A DNA stretch of 64,000 nucleotides from Rodentibacter ratti (lineage in GTDB: Bacteria > Pseudomonadota > Gammaproteobacteria > Enterobacterales > Pasteurellaceae). Of the stretch, positions 40,272 to 50,062 are shown in pieces (the stretch's first letter is position 1; each line of letters starts with the position of its first letter). Under the pieces are notes generated by a model. That model saw only the letters and a program-made list of their open reading frames with translations, did not search any database and was not told the origin of the DNA. Location: assembly GCF_002000485.1 (NCBI RefSeq), contig NZ_MLAJ01000006.1:49087-113086 (forward strand), written 5' to 3'. The position numbers and the translations under genes are program-made.

Positions 40272-41165
40272 ATGGACAAACTCAATGCGATTTCTATTTT
40301 TTGTAAGGTTGTCGAAACACAAAGTTTTACACAAGCGGCAACACAACAAAATATTTCTGTCGCAATGGCAAGTAAATTGGTTTCTCAGTTGGAAGAACAT
40401 CTCAAAACCCGTTTGTTACAACGTACCACAAGAAAAATTATGCCCACGGAAGCCGGCATGATGTATTACCAACGTTGCCAAGGTATTTTGCAAGATTTAG
40501 ATGAAGCGGATGCAAGTATTAGCAATATGACCACAAGCCTGCAAGGTAATTTGCTGATTTCCGTACCTCGAGATTTCGGGCTATTATTCATCTCCCCGAA
40601 TCTCCCTATGTTTATTGCGGCACACCCCAATTTACACGTTGAAGTGGAATTTAATGATAAAAAAATAGATTTACTTGCGGAAGGCTACGACCTCGCTTTA
40701 CGCATTGGCTATATGCAAGACAGTTCTTTGGTTGCCCGTAAAATTAGTACCTCCACCATTCACTTTGCCGCCTCTCCCCGTTATCTTGAACGATATGGTA
40801 TGCCAACTACCCCTAATGACTTAGAACAGCATGAAGGGCTACTTTATAAAAGCACGTTAAATCAAGTGAATTGGCAAGGGGCACGACTAAATCAAACACA
40901 ACGTTTTAAAATTAAATCGAAAGTCGTAAGCAATAATGGGTTAGCCCTGTTAGATATGGCAAAAGCTGGACTAGGGATTGTAAATTTACCCCGTTTTATT
41001 CTTGGGGATGCCTTTGAAAGCGGCGAATTAGTGGAAATTTTACCGGAATACAAGCAACAAGAATTGGAAATTCATGTAGTGTACCCAAACCGCCGACACT
41101 TACCGGCAAAAGTGCGGGCATTTATTGAGTTTTTGGCGAGTTTAGGGCTGTGTTCTGAAATTTAA
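40272..41165 (+). CDS. LysR-family transcriptional regulator
   Basis: A 297-aa regulator. The N-terminal winged HTH is in FTQAATQQNISVAMASKLVSQLEEHLKTRLLQRTTRK, followed by a substrate-binding domain. The effector is unknown. It is divergent from topA and the last Pasteurellaceae-typical gene before the toxin-immunity array. H. influenzae has a LysR gene at the same position. The subclass resembles the E. coli AaeR/DmlR group rather than metabolic-operon regulators. Confidence 0.9.
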   Translation: MDKLNAISIFCKVVETQSFTQAATQQNISVAMASKLVSQLEEHLKTRLLQRTTRKIMPTEAGMMYYQRCQGILQDLDEADASISNMTTSLQGNLLISVPRDFGLLFISPNLPMFIAAHPNLHVEVEFNDKKIDLLAEGYDLALRIGYMQDSSLVARKISTSTIHFAASPRYLERYGMPTTPNDLEQHEGLLYKSTLNQVNWQGARLNQTQRFKIKSKVVSNNGLALLDMAKAGLGIVNLPRFILGDAFESGELVEILPEYKQQELEIHVVYPNRRHLPAKVRAFIEFLASLGLCSEI

Positions 41166-41203
41166 TTTGGGGTTTATTTGTAGGAATACACGGCGAGTGT
41201 CCA

Positions 41204-41356
41204 TTAAATATTGGAGAAAAACAATCCCCAATCCGTCTTGCCTAAGGCGTCATATTTATAGTGCCAGACTTCACCGTTTGGCGTGGTGAGCCCGACCAGT
41301 TCGTTTTTGCCGTTCCAGCTGTAGTGGGTTTCTTGTTTTCTAAAGCCATGCCAAAG
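41204..41356 (-). pseudogene. Rhs core fragment (C-terminal repeat region)
   Basis: The minus frame reads HGFRKQETHYSWNGKNELVG, then LTTPNGEVWHYKYDALGK and runs out to a TAA after 50 codons. The W-N-G-K and Y-x-Y-D-A-L-G-K segments are classical Rhs/YD repeat units. There is no start codon. It begins immediately after the stop of the DUF4303 immunity gene. It is a displaced piece of an Rhs toxin core, left by recombination of toxin-immunity tails. Confidence 0.85.
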
Positions 41357-41896
41357 CTATTCTTCACCAGCTTCTTCAATCCATACTGGTAATATTTTAG
41401 AGTTTTTAGGATTTAATTTTTTTGCTCGGATCACGTTTGTTTCATCTGGTGGCATTACTTCAACATTTATTAGTAAATTTAATCTAGACTCACCACTACC
41501 AAAAACGCCGTCTGTGTCGGCTTGTTGCATTGCAGTAACCATAGCATTTATTCTAAAATCAAACTCGTCATTTAAAACTTTCTCATTTATACCCTCAATA
41601 TCACGAGATTCAAAAATTTGCTCTACATTATGAAAATAATCATTTTTATACATTGTATAGGGAGAATCGGCATAAGACCACTTAATAAGCTGTTCCCTCT
41701 CTTTATCATTTTCCGACAATTTATATAGTTCTTGATAAGACCATGCAGATAATATAGGTGAATGAGCCTCTCCAGAGGTTATTAATGAAATGTAATAAAA
41801 ATCTTCATTTGGATGATTATCAAAAAGCTCTTTTACAGAGTATGTGATTGCAATTTTAATCTCATTAACTAATGAATTAAATTCTGAAATATTCAT
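41357..41896 (-). CDS. DUF4303-like immunity protein
   Basis: About 179 aa from the ATG at 41896 (MNISEFNSLVNEIKIAITYS), preceded by AAGGAG. An ATG 11 codons earlier is less well placed. It resembles DUF4303 proteins of polymorphic-toxin loci: FYYISLITSGEAHSPILSAWSYQEL and the WSYADSPY segment. It is acidic and cytosolic with no signal peptide. It lies next to an Rhs core fragment with no intact toxin, so it is an orphan immunity gene. The cognate toxin is unknown. Confidence 0.75.
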   Translation of the reverse strand: MNISEFNSLVNEIKIAITYSVKELFDNHPNEDFYYISLITSGEAHSPILSAWSYQELYKLSENDKEREQLIKWSYADSPYTMYKNDYFHNVEQIFESRDIEGINEKVLNDEFDFRINAMVTAMQQADTDGVFGSGESRLNLLINVEVMPPDETNVIRAKKLNPKNSKILPVWIEEAGEE

Positions 41897-42031
41897 ATGT
41901 ATGAACTCCTTATGCAAGCATTTGTTCATTCGGTTGGCAGATAGCGTAGCCGGTTTAGTATTTCTATTTAATTATATTGCTACCAATAATAATTGTAGAT
42001 ATTGTCTAGTAATATTATGTTTTCATCAAAA

Positions 42032-42475
42032 TTATAAATTAAAGGCTAATTTATTAAATAAGCTAATAAAGTTTTCCTTTACTAGGGATATAGATATATC
42101 AGGTAAGGAAAAATCTATATAATAGATTTCCTCTAAAAAGTAACTACCAACTTTTTTAAAACAGTATACTCCTCCTGTTTGATCATCAAATATCGGAAAA
42201 AATCCATTATTTATTATGTTTATATTACTTTGAGTACCTAATACATAATATTCACTATCAGGAGCTATGGAAAATAACTCAGTAAATCCAAAGCTACCGC
42301 CTCCAAAAGTTTTTTGAAATGCTACATAAACAGGTGGTAACTTTGCTCTCAAATAATTTTCTATTTCACTTTCATTTTTTATAGTTGCTTTTGGCTCTAA
42401 CTCTCTAAATAAAAATAAATTAGGATAATCATTCATTTTTTTATCTAAACAGATAAAGAACTCATTTGATGTCAT
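42032..42475 (-). CDS. SUKH/SMI1-KNR4-family immunity protein
   Basis: A 147-aa acidic cytosolic protein of the SUKH superfamily. The family pattern is visible: ENYLRAKLPPVYVAFQKTFGGGSFGFTELFSIA, then an aromatic IFDDQTGGVYCF. SUKH proteins neutralise diverse nuclease toxins. The ATG follows AGAGG. Immediately upstream (42487) is a toxin C-terminal fragment with several stops, so this immunity gene has outlived its toxin. No uptake signal of Haemophilus type is near. Confidence 0.8.
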   Translation of the reverse strand: MTSNEFFICLDKKMNDYPNLFLFRELEPKATIKNESEIENYLRAKLPPVYVAFQKTFGGGSFGFTELFSIAPDSEYYVLGTQSNINIINNGFFPIFDDQTGGVYCFKKVGSYFLEEIYYIDFSLPDISISLVKENFISLFNKLAFNL

Positions 42476-42486
42476 TTTATACCTCT

Positions 42487-42657
42487 TTAGTCATAAATTA
42501 AGTCTGGATATATTTTATCAGCACCTTGTTATCTAGCTCGATACCACCAATGTAACTGCCCATCAGAATTTCTCATTTATGGAGTTACACCTTGACTCTT
42601 TGTTTATTTATCATATCTTGATGAACCTAATTATTACTGTCCATATATTTTTGAAAT
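42487..42657 (-). pseudogene. Decayed toxin C-terminus with several TAA stops
   Basis: One reading frame continues for about 50 codons before its final TAA. It includes RNSDGQLHWWYRAR, a stop, then QGADKIYPDLIYD. At least four TAA stops lie inside this otherwise coherent frame. It ends 11 bases before the SUKH immunity start. This is the usual toxin-then-immunity spacing, so it is probably the tail of the cognate toxin. Confidence 0.6.
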
Positions 42658-42680
42658 TTTGTGTGATAGCTATTGTTGTA

Positions 42681-42692
42681 ATGCCGTCTGAA
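42681..42692 (+). repeat. Perfect 12-base Neisseria DNA uptake sequence
   Basis: ATGCCGTCTGAA is the full neisserial DUS12. It lies 18 bases beyond the stop of the gene at 42711-43136. No other full copy was noticed in the window, whose resident uptake signal is AAGTGCGGT. Confidence 0.95.
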
Positions 42693-42710
42693 AACGAAAT
42701 TTTTATAATA

Positions 42711-43136
42711 TTAGGTATGTATTGATTGGTAATTATCTAATATTATGGTCGCAGCATCTCGAATATCTTCATTTTTTGAGTGTAATGAAATTTCAAGACC
42801 TTTACGCAATCTGTCGTCAAAAAATAGCTCTGCATTTTGCGTAACCCAATATCGCACATTGTTTGGGGGGTTAATATCTTCAAGAACTTCTTTAATTGAT
42901 AAAATTACTTTCTCTTTAGAGCAATTTAATAAGACATCTTCAACTAATGGATATACACCCAATCCATCCCCGTTACCATATGAATTTAGAAATAATCCAA
43001 TGACATCATCATCCGGATTATCTATAAAAAACTTCCTTATTTCATCATATTTATTAATAATTTCTTCTGTTAATTTTTCATCATCTGGTAATGGTTGATA
43101 CTTTTTTAAAAAAGTAATTGCATCTTGTTTATTCAT
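42711..43136 (-). CDS. Orphan immunity-type protein, unrecognised family
   Basis: A 141-aa acidic cytosolic protein (MNKQDAITFLKKYQPLPDDEK). The second half (LRKGLEISLHSKNEDIRDAATIILDNYQ) looks like a HEAT-type helical hairpin. The start is 2 bases after a toxin C-terminal fragment, the standard toxin-immunity arrangement. A neisserial DUS sits just past its stop. I do not recognise a named immunity family. Role inferred from position. Confidence 0.65.
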   Translation of the reverse strand: MNKQDAITFLKKYQPLPDDEKLTEEIINKYDEIRKFFIDNPDDDVIGLFLNSYGNGDGLGVYPLVEDVLLNCSKEKVILSIKEVLEDINPPNNVRYWVTQNAELFFDDRLRKGLEISLHSKNEDIRDAATIILDNYQSIHT

Positions 43137-43138
43137 GG

Positions 43139-43357
43139 TTATTTACCTAGTGTACTCCACAGTTCTTTATTTTGTCTAATCAACTCTTTAAGCTGAATAT
43201 TAATTACTCTTCTACTATACCCTGAATTACCTAATATATTTCTGAGATCTTTAATATCTCTAGCTAAATACTGACGATTAGTTAACCCTGACTTAAGATT
43301 TCCAGCCCTTACTTGATTATAATTCCCACGAAAAGGTCTTCTCTTTGTTGAGAAAGT
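43139..43357 (-). pseudogene. Toxin C-terminal fragment, frameshifted from its Rhs core
   Basis: This 72-codon open frame has no start codon and reads KRRPFRGNYNQVRAGNLKSG, later NILGNSGYSRRVINIQLKEL, and ends ELWSTLGK. It is basic, as expected for a nuclease-type toxin tip. The Rhs junction motif GQWLDEESGL is found just upstream at about 43367-43397 but in a different frame, and a TAA at 43358-43360 separates them. The toxin is therefore broken while its immunity partner is intact. Confidence 0.7.
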
Positions 43358-43366
43358 TTACACCCA

Positions 43367-43413
43367 GCCAACCCACTTTCTTCATCGAGCCATTGCCCTG
43401 AAACAACATTTGC
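43367..43413 (-). pseudogene. Rhs core junction remnant
   Basis: The minus-strand frame encodes GQWLDEESGLAG. The WLDEESGL segment is the conserved C-terminal junction of Rhs cores that precedes the variable toxin tip. Sequence on either side is no longer readable as Rhs. Confidence 0.7.
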
Positions 43414-43538
43414 GGGTCAAGAGGATTCGCTTGCTACATTTTCTCTTTTTGTGTAACGGCTATATATTTCCTACTTTCATCGAAAAAATATCTCAAAATT
43501 AACCGCACTTTTAGGAATTTCCCGCATAAAAAAGAGGC

Positions 43539-44042
43539 TTACACATCGACTAAAATCAAAATTGCCGCTTCACCGCCCCATTCTTTCGGAGCCTGATGCA
43601 AGGCTCGCACTTTGGGATGTTGAACAAGCCAACGGGGAATTTGTTTTTTTAAGGTAAACGTCCCGTAGCCGGTCATAATGCTGGCGCAATCCACTCGTTC
43701 ACTCTCACAGGCAAGCAATAATGCGGCGAGTTCCATTTTTGCCTGTTCACGTGTCAAACCGTGTAGATCTAAGAACAGTTCGGGAGAAAAATCCCCTCGG
43801 CGTAATTGTTTTAACAAATGAGAATCTTCACCGTCACGAAGATATTTTACGATGCCATCATTTTCATTAAGCAATGGTTCATATTCATCGGAAAAATAAA
43901 ATAAGGTATCCTCTTTTTCACGGATATCACGTAAATAAGACTTTTTTTGACCGCTCTTTTGGCGTGGTGCGACAAAGGTATCCTGTTTAATGGGTTTAAT
44001 GCCTTTCGTTTCAGCACGAAATAACTCAAATTCCTCTTGCAT
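43539..44042 (-). CDS. smrB: Ribosome rescue factor/endonuclease SmrB
   Basis: A 167-aa protein with a C-terminal Smr domain: LDLHGLTREQAKMELAALLLAC and MTGYGTFTLKKQIPRWL. SmrB cleaves mRNA at collided ribosomes. The N-terminal part is basic and disordered, as in the family. It is divergent from prmB with 95 bases between, and marks the return to the conserved chromosome after the toxin array. Confidence 0.9.
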   Translation of the reverse strand: MQEEFELFRAETKGIKPIKQDTFVAPRQKSGQKKSYLRDIREKEDTLFYFSDEYEPLLNENDGIVKYLRDGEDSHLLKQLRRGDFSPELFLDLHGLTREQAKMELAALLLACESERVDCASIMTGYGTFTLKKQIPRWLVQHPKVRALHQAPKEWGGEAAILILVDV

Positions 44043-44137
44043 TTTTACTCACTCATTTCAAATTTTGCGTATCATATCATAGTTATAAACCACCTTATGT
44101 GGTATAACTAGGCAAATTTTTTTCATAAGGAAATATA

Positions 44138-45082
44138 ATGGAAACCGCATACAATCAAGAATTGGTGGCAACAATTTTAGAAGATAATGTCGCCCATGAA
44201 CTTCATAGCATTCAAGATTTTCTCCGTTGGACATATAGCGTATTTAATCGTTCTGATATTTACTATGGGCAAGGCTATGATAATGCTTGGGATGAAAGCC
44301 TTCAACTGGTGCTGACCGGATTACAATTACCTCTTGATCTCCCCACTGAGTTATTCCATAGCCGTTTAACCCCTTCAGAAAAAGAAAGCCTCATTCAACT
44401 GGTTTTAACCCGTATCGAACAACGTGTTCCCGTGGCTTATCTCACAAACAGTGCGTGGTTTTGCGGCCATGAATTTTATGTAGATGAACGCACGATTATC
44501 CCACGTTCGCCAATAAGTGCGCTCATTCAAGAGCATTTTGAAGGTTTAGTGGAACAAACGCCACAACGTATTCTTGATCTTTGTACCGGCAGTGGCTGTA
44601 TCGCCATAGCCTGTGCTTATGCTTTCCCTGAATCAGAAGTGGATGCTGTGGATTTATCCGTGGATGCCCTCAATGTGGCAGAAATCAATATCGCCCGTCA
44701 TCAAATGGAACATCGTGTTTTCCCGATTCAATCAAATTTATTTGAGAATATTGTAGGGCAAAAATATGATCTTATTGTGACAAATCCGCCTTATGTAGAT
44801 GAAGAAGATCTTGCCGATATGCCGGAAGAATTTCATTTTGAGCCCGAACTTGCCTTGGGTTCAGGTAAAGACGGCTTGGACATCACGAAACAAATTCTAA
44901 AACAAGCGCCTAATTATTTAACGGAAAATGGTGTATTAGTTTGTGAGGTAGGAAATAGTATGGTAAGCCTGATCGAACAATACCCTGATGTGCCATTCAA
45001 ATGGCTTGAGCTTAAAAATGGCGGTGTAGGGGTATTTGCGATCAGCCGTGAAGATTTGGTTAAATATCATCATTCATTTTAA
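44138..45082 (+). CDS. prmB: 50S ribosomal protein L3 glutamine methyltransferase
   Basis: A 314-aa SAM-dependent enzyme that methylates a glutamine of L3. SAM-binding ILDLCTGSGCIAIACAYA is near residue 145 and the catalytic NPPY is in DLIVTNPPYVDEEDLADMP. The N-terminal helical bundle is full length. Start ATG at 44138 follows AAGGAAATAT. A hairpin containing two AAGAGCGGT elements terminates it. Confidence 0.95.
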   Translation: METAYNQELVATILEDNVAHELHSIQDFLRWTYSVFNRSDIYYGQGYDNAWDESLQLVLTGLQLPLDLPTELFHSRLTPSEKESLIQLVLTRIEQRVPVAYLTNSAWFCGHEFYVDERTIIPRSPISALIQEHFEGLVEQTPQRILDLCTGSGCIAIACAYAFPESEVDAVDLSVDALNVAEINIARHQMEHRVFPIQSNLFENIVGQKYDLIVTNPPYVDEEDLADMPEEFHFEPELALGSGKDGLDITKQILKQAPNYLTENGVLVCEVGNSMVSLIEQYPDVPFKWLELKNGGVGVFAISREDLVKYHHSF

Positions 45083-45084
45083 TG

Positions 45085-45130
45085 AAAAGAGCGGTTAAAA
45101 TTCTCTTTGAATTTCAACCGCTCTTCTTGG
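45085..45130 (+). terminator. Terminator of prmB made from two AAGAGCGGT arms
   Basis: AAGAGCGGTT (45087-45096) and AACCGCTCTT (45116-45125) form the stem. The arms are the uptake-signal core with T changed to A at position 4. Confidence 0.8.
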
Positions 45131-45139
45131 CAAATACGA

Positions 45140-46120
<981 letters not shown>

Positions 46121-47137
46121 CTATTTTTTATAGCGTTTTCCTAATTCAGCGTAACGTTTCACCGCTTTACGAATTTGTCCAGATTTTGGTCTGCGGCGAG
46201 GTTTTGTTACATCAAGCTTGGTTTCCGTTTCCGGCGCTAACCCCACCAATTCTCGCAGATAGTTCAGGTTCTCAAGAGGCATTTCTTCCCAGCCGCCCCT
46301 CGGTAATCCTTTCATTAATTTGATATTGCCGTAACGGGTACGAATCAAACGGCTGACCTGAATCCCTTGAGATTCCCACAAACGGCGTACTTCACGATTG
46401 CGTCCTTCCGTCAAGGTAACGTCATACCATTGATTCATTCCTACACCACCGGCAAATTTAATTTCCTTAAAATTTGCCGGCCCGTCTTCAAGCTGAACCC
46501 CTTTGCGTAAACGTGCCAGCATGGCATCATCCACTTGCCCGAACACGCGTACGGAATATTCACGCTCCACTTCACGGCTTGGGTGCATAAGGCGGTTTGC
46601 CAACTCGCCATCCGTGGTAAATAATAATAAACCGGAAGTATTAATATCCAAACGCCCTACCGCAATCCAACGTGCACCATTTAAGCGTGGTAAACGATCA
46701 AATACCGTCGCACGCCCTTCCGGATCGCTACGGGTGCAAAGTTCACCTTCCGGTTTGTAATACATCAATACACGACAGATTTCTTTTTGTGCTTGTTGGA
46801 GATTAATAATGCGACCATCAATACGGATTCTCACCCCGGAATGAACATCAATGCGATCACCCAACGTTGCCATTTTTCCATCAACACTCACCCGATTTTC
46901 CGCAATCATTGCTTCAATTTCACGGCGTGATCCTTGCCCGGCTCGCGCTAAAACTTTCTGTAATTTTTCCCCTTCCACTTTCGGCTGCATTTTTTGAGAG
47001 GCCGATTTTCCTTTTGCTGAAAATTCTCGTCCCAAAATAACCGCACTTTGGCTTTCTTTGCGCTCAAAGTGCGGTCGGTTTTCGTGCTGTTTTTCACTAC
47101 GTTTATGGGTGTTTTTTCTTGATTGATTGGTTTTCAT
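46121..47137 (-). CDS. rluB: 23S rRNA pseudouridine(2605) synthase RluB
   Basis: A 338-aa enzyme. An S4-like RNA-binding domain ([29 protein letters not shown]) precedes the catalytic domain with the aspartate in [17 protein letters not shown]. The N-terminal 55 residues are basic and low-complexity, and this linker encodes two inverted USS cores (47038-47075). The C-terminus is basic ([20 protein letters not shown]). cysB follows after 10 bases. Confidence 0.93.
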   Translation of the reverse strand: MKTNQSRKNTHKRSEKQHENRPHFERKESQSAVILGREFSAKGKSASQKMQPKVEGEKLQKVLARAGQGSRREIEAMIAENRVSVDGKMATLGDRIDVHSGVRIRIDGRIINLQQAQKEICRVLMYYKPEGELCTRSDPEGRATVFDRLPRLNGARWIAVGRLDINTSGLLLFTTDGELANRLMHPSREVEREYSVRVFGQVDDAMLARLRKGVQLEDGPANFKEIKFAGGVGMNQWYDVTLTEGRNREVRRLWESQGIQVSRLIRTRYGNIKLMKGLPRGGWEEMPLENLNYLRELVGLAPETETKLDVTKPRRRPKSGQIRKAVKRYAELGKRYKK

Positions 47138-47177
47138 TGTATTTCCTTTGTCGCTTTCACAAGCGTCTTTGTATCAA

Positions 47178-47801
47178 TTAAATAAATGGCTCGGTAGAAC
47201 CGCTTCCTTCACGTAAAATAATCGGTGTATCTTCCATTAAATCCACCACTGTTGTGGGATCTTGTCCCAAATATCCACCATGAATAATTAAATCGACTTG
47301 ATGTTCTAAACGTTCTCGAATTTCTTCCGGATCAGATTGAGTGATATGTTCTTCTCCCGGCAACATCAGAGAACAAGAAAGAATCGGTTCTCCCAATGTA
47401 CTTAACAAATCTAAAGCAATTTGATTATCCGGTACCCGTAAACCGATAGTTTTACGTTTTGATGTCATTAAACGACGTGGTAATTCTTTTGTTGCTGTCA
47501 AAATAAAGGTATAACGCCCCGGTGTATTATTTTTGATTAAGCGGTAAGCAATATTGCTCACAGTGGCATAATTAGAAAGCTCGGATAAATCACGACACAC
47601 TAAGGTGAAATTATGCCCTTCCGGTAATTTACGAATCGCAATAATACGATCCATTGCGTGTTTATCCCCAAGCATACAGCCTAATGCATAACCGGAATCG
47701 GTGGGATACACAATCACCCCGCCTTTACGCAAAATCTCCACAGCCTGATTGATTAAACGTGCTTGCGGATTTTCAGGATGAATATAAAAAAACTGACTCA
47801 T
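47178..47801 (-). CDS. yciO: YciO-family Sua5/YrdC-like protein
   Basis: About 207 aa from the ATG at 47801 (MSQFFYIHPENPQARLIN), preceded by AAGGAAAA. It has the Sua5/YrdC fold: GGVIVYPTDSGYALGC, KTIGLRVPDNQI, and PILSCSLMLPGEEHIT. YciO belongs to the L-threonylcarbamoyl-AMP synthase family but is a separate subgroup whose in vivo role is less clear. It is 40 bases upstream of rluB on the same strand. Confidence 0.88.
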   Translation of the reverse strand: MSQFFYIHPENPQARLINQAVEILRKGGVIVYPTDSGYALGCMLGDKHAMDRIIAIRKLPEGHNFTLVCRDLSELSNYATVSNIAYRLIKNNTPGRYTFILTATKELPRRLMTSKRKTIGLRVPDNQIALDLLSTLGEPILSCSLMLPGEEHITQSDPEEIRERLEHQVDLIIHGGYLGQDPTTVVDLMEDTPIILREGSGSTEPFI

Positions 47802-47867
47802 AATTTTTTCCTTAAAAATGTTGTCGAGATTATACACCTTTTATCATTACGTTATAAAAATTTGTTA

Positions 47868-47912
47868 TAAAAAAACCGCACTTTGACAATCTATTCAAAG
47901 TGCGGTCATTTT
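47868..47912 (-). terminator. USS inverted-pair terminator of sucCD
   Basis: ACCGCACTTTGA (47875-47886) and TCAAAGTGCGGT (47895-47906) form a 12-base stem. On the minus strand it is followed by seven T's. Confidence 0.9.
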
Positions 47913-47923
47913 TAAATGAGTTT

Positions 47924-48793
47924 TTATTTTAGTAATGCTCTTAATGCAGAACCAATTTCTGCTAAACTCCTTACAGTTTTTACCCCAGCAGATTCAAGTG
48001 CGGCAATTTTATCCTCTGCCGTACCTTTACCGCCACTGATAATCGCCCCGGCGTGTCCCATACGTTTTCCTTTTGGCGCGGTGACACCTGCAATATAACC
48101 AACCATCGGTTTGGTGATATGAGCTTTAATATAAGCGGCGGCTTCTTCCTCAGCGGAACCCCCAATTTCTCCGATCATTACGATGGCTTCGGTTTCCGGA
48201 TCATCTTGGAAACGTTTTAAAATATCAATGAAACTTGAGCCCGGAATCGGATCGCCACCAATCCCCACACAAGTAGATTGCCCAAACCCCTCATCGGTGG
48301 TTTGTTTTACGGCCTCATAAGTTAGTGTACCGGAACGGGAAACAATGCCGATTTTCCCTTTTTTGTGAATATTTCCCGGCATAATACCAATTTTACATTC
48401 ATCAGGTGTAATCACCCCCGGGCAGTTAGGGCCAATCATGACGACACCGGTTTCATTTAATTTTTGTTTTACCGTAAGCATATCAAGCGTAGGAATGCCT
48501 TCAGTAATACACACGACAAGTTGAATCCCCGCATCAATAGCTTCTAAAATCGCATCTTTACAAAATGGGGCGGGAACATAAATCATCGTGGCTGTCGCAC
48601 CGGTGCTCTCAACAGCCTCTCTCACGGTATTAAATACCGGTAAGCCTAAATGGGTGGTTCCCCCTTTATTTGGTGAAACGCCTCCGACTAATTTTGTGCC
48701 ATAGGCAATGGCTTGTTCACAATGAAATGTGCCCTGTGCACCAGTAAAACCTTGGCAAATGACTTTGGTCTCTTTATTAATTAATATCGACAT
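47924..48793 (-). CDS. sucD: Succinyl-CoA synthetase alpha subunit
   Basis: A 289-aa CoA-binding subunit. It has [20 protein letters not shown] near the N-terminus and the phosphorylated histidine in [16 protein letters not shown] near residue 245. With SucC it interconverts succinyl-CoA and succinate with NTP formation. The start lies 3 bases after the sucC stop. Last in sucABCD order. Confidence 0.97.
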   Translation of the reverse strand: MSILINKETKVICQGFTGAQGTFHCEQAIAYGTKLVGGVSPNKGGTTHLGLPVFNTVREAVESTGATATMIYVPAPFCKDAILEAIDAGIQLVVCITEGIPTLDMLTVKQKLNETGVVMIGPNCPGVITPDECKIGIMPGNIHKKGKIGIVSRSGTLTYEAVKQTTDEGFGQSTCVGIGGDPIPGSSFIDILKRFQDDPETEAIVMIGEIGGSAEEEAAAYIKAHITKPMVGYIAGVTAPKGKRMGHAGAIISGGKGTAEDKIAALESAGVKTVRSLAEIGSALRALLK

Positions 48794-48795
48794 AA

Positions 48796-49962
48796 TTACT
48801 CTCCTTTCGCAGCATTTACCACGGCTTGTGCCGCCTCTTGCAAACTATTGGCGGCAATTAAATTCACACCGCTTTCCGATAAAATTTTACGTCCTAATTC
48901 TGCATTAGTGCCTTCTAAACGTACAACGACCGGCACGTCAACACCGACTTCTTGAATTGCGGCAATCACACCTTCTGCAATGAGATCACAACGTACAATC
49001 CCACCAAAAATATTGACCAAAATGGCTTTTACGCCCTTATCCGTCAAAATAATTTTGAAAGCTTCAGTAACTCGTTCTTTTGTCGCACCGCCGCCGACAT
49101 CAAGAAAATTTGCCGGCTCACCACCATAAAGTTTGACAATATCCATTGTCCCCATAGCAAGCCCTGCACCATTCACCATACAACCAATATTACCTTCCAA
49201 TGCGACATAATTTAATTGATGTTTTTCTGCTTCGGCTTCTCGTAAATCACTTTGGCTTAAATCTCGTAAAGCGAGTAAATCTTTATGACGAAATAGAGCG
49301 TTATCATCAATGGATATTTTAGCATCCAAACAAACTAAATTTCCTTGTTGCGTGATCACAAGCGGGTTAACTTCTAAAAGAGAAAGATCTTTTTCAACAA
49401 ATAATTTTGCTAATTGTACAAATACTTGGGTAAATTGTTTGTTTTGCTCTCCATTTAAACCTAATTTAAAAGCTAATTCTCTGCCCTGATACGGCATACC
49501 GCCAAATAACGGATCAATCGCGACTTTATGAATTAAATGAGGCGTTTCCTGTGCGACATCTTCAATATTCATTCCCCCGGCGGAAGACGCCATAAAGACA
49601 ATTTTTTGTGAAGAACGATCTATCACGGCACCAAGATAAAGTTCTTGAGCAATATCACAGGTTTCTTCGATATAAATACTGTTTACCGGTTGCCCCTGTT
49701 TATCCGTTTGGAAAGTGACCAAGCGATTTCCTAACCATTTATGAACAAAAGCTCGGGCTTCTTCGGCATTATTGACCAGTTTTACCCCTCCGGCTTTGCC
49801 ACGTCCTCCGGCATGAACCTGGCATTTAGCAATCCAACGTTCACCATTAAGCTGGAAAAGGGCCATAGCTGCCTCATCAGCAGAATGACAAATAATCCCT
49901 TCACTTACCGGTAAGTCATACTCTTTAAAAATCTGTTTTGCTTGATATTCGTGTAGATTCAT
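48796..49962 (-). CDS. sucC: Succinyl-CoA synthetase beta subunit
   Basis: A 388-aa ATP-grasp subunit of standard length. [22 protein letters not shown] opens it, [19 protein letters not shown] binds nucleotide, and LLEVNPLVI and [17 protein letters not shown] are conserved. It is 100 bases downstream of sucB, beyond a USS-pair terminator, so sucCD may have a separate promoter in addition to readthrough. Confidence 0.97.
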   Translation of the reverse strand: MNLHEYQAKQIFKEYDLPVSEGIICHSADEAAMALFQLNGERWIAKCQVHAGGRGKAGGVKLVNNAEEARAFVHKWLGNRLVTFQTDKQGQPVNSIYIEETCDIAQELYLGAVIDRSSQKIVFMASSAGGMNIEDVAQETPHLIHKVAIDPLFGGMPYQGRELAFKLGLNGEQNKQFTQVFVQLAKLFVEKDLSLLEVNPLVITQQGNLVCLDAKISIDDNALFRHKDLLALRDLSQSDLREAEAEKHQLNYVALEGNIGCMVNGAGLAMGTMDIVKLYGGEPANFLDVGGGATKERVTEAFKIILTDKGVKAILVNIFGGIVRCDLIAEGVIAAIQEVGVDVPVVVRLEGTNAELGRKILSESGVNLIAANSLQEAAQAVVNAAKGE

Positions 49963-50026
49963 AGGGCTACCTGCATTTTTCTCGTTATTTATGGGAGAGT
50001 GAAAAATATCATTTTTTCGTAGAAAA

Positions 50027-50062
50027 ATAAAAGTGCGATCAAAATCGACCGCACTTTTACTC
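50027..50062 (-). terminator. Degenerate USS inverted-pair terminator after sucB
   Basis: AAAAGTGCGATC and GACCGCACTTTT form a stem with one mismatch. The left core has changed by one base (AAGTGCGAT). T's follow on the minus strand. Confidence 0.8.
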
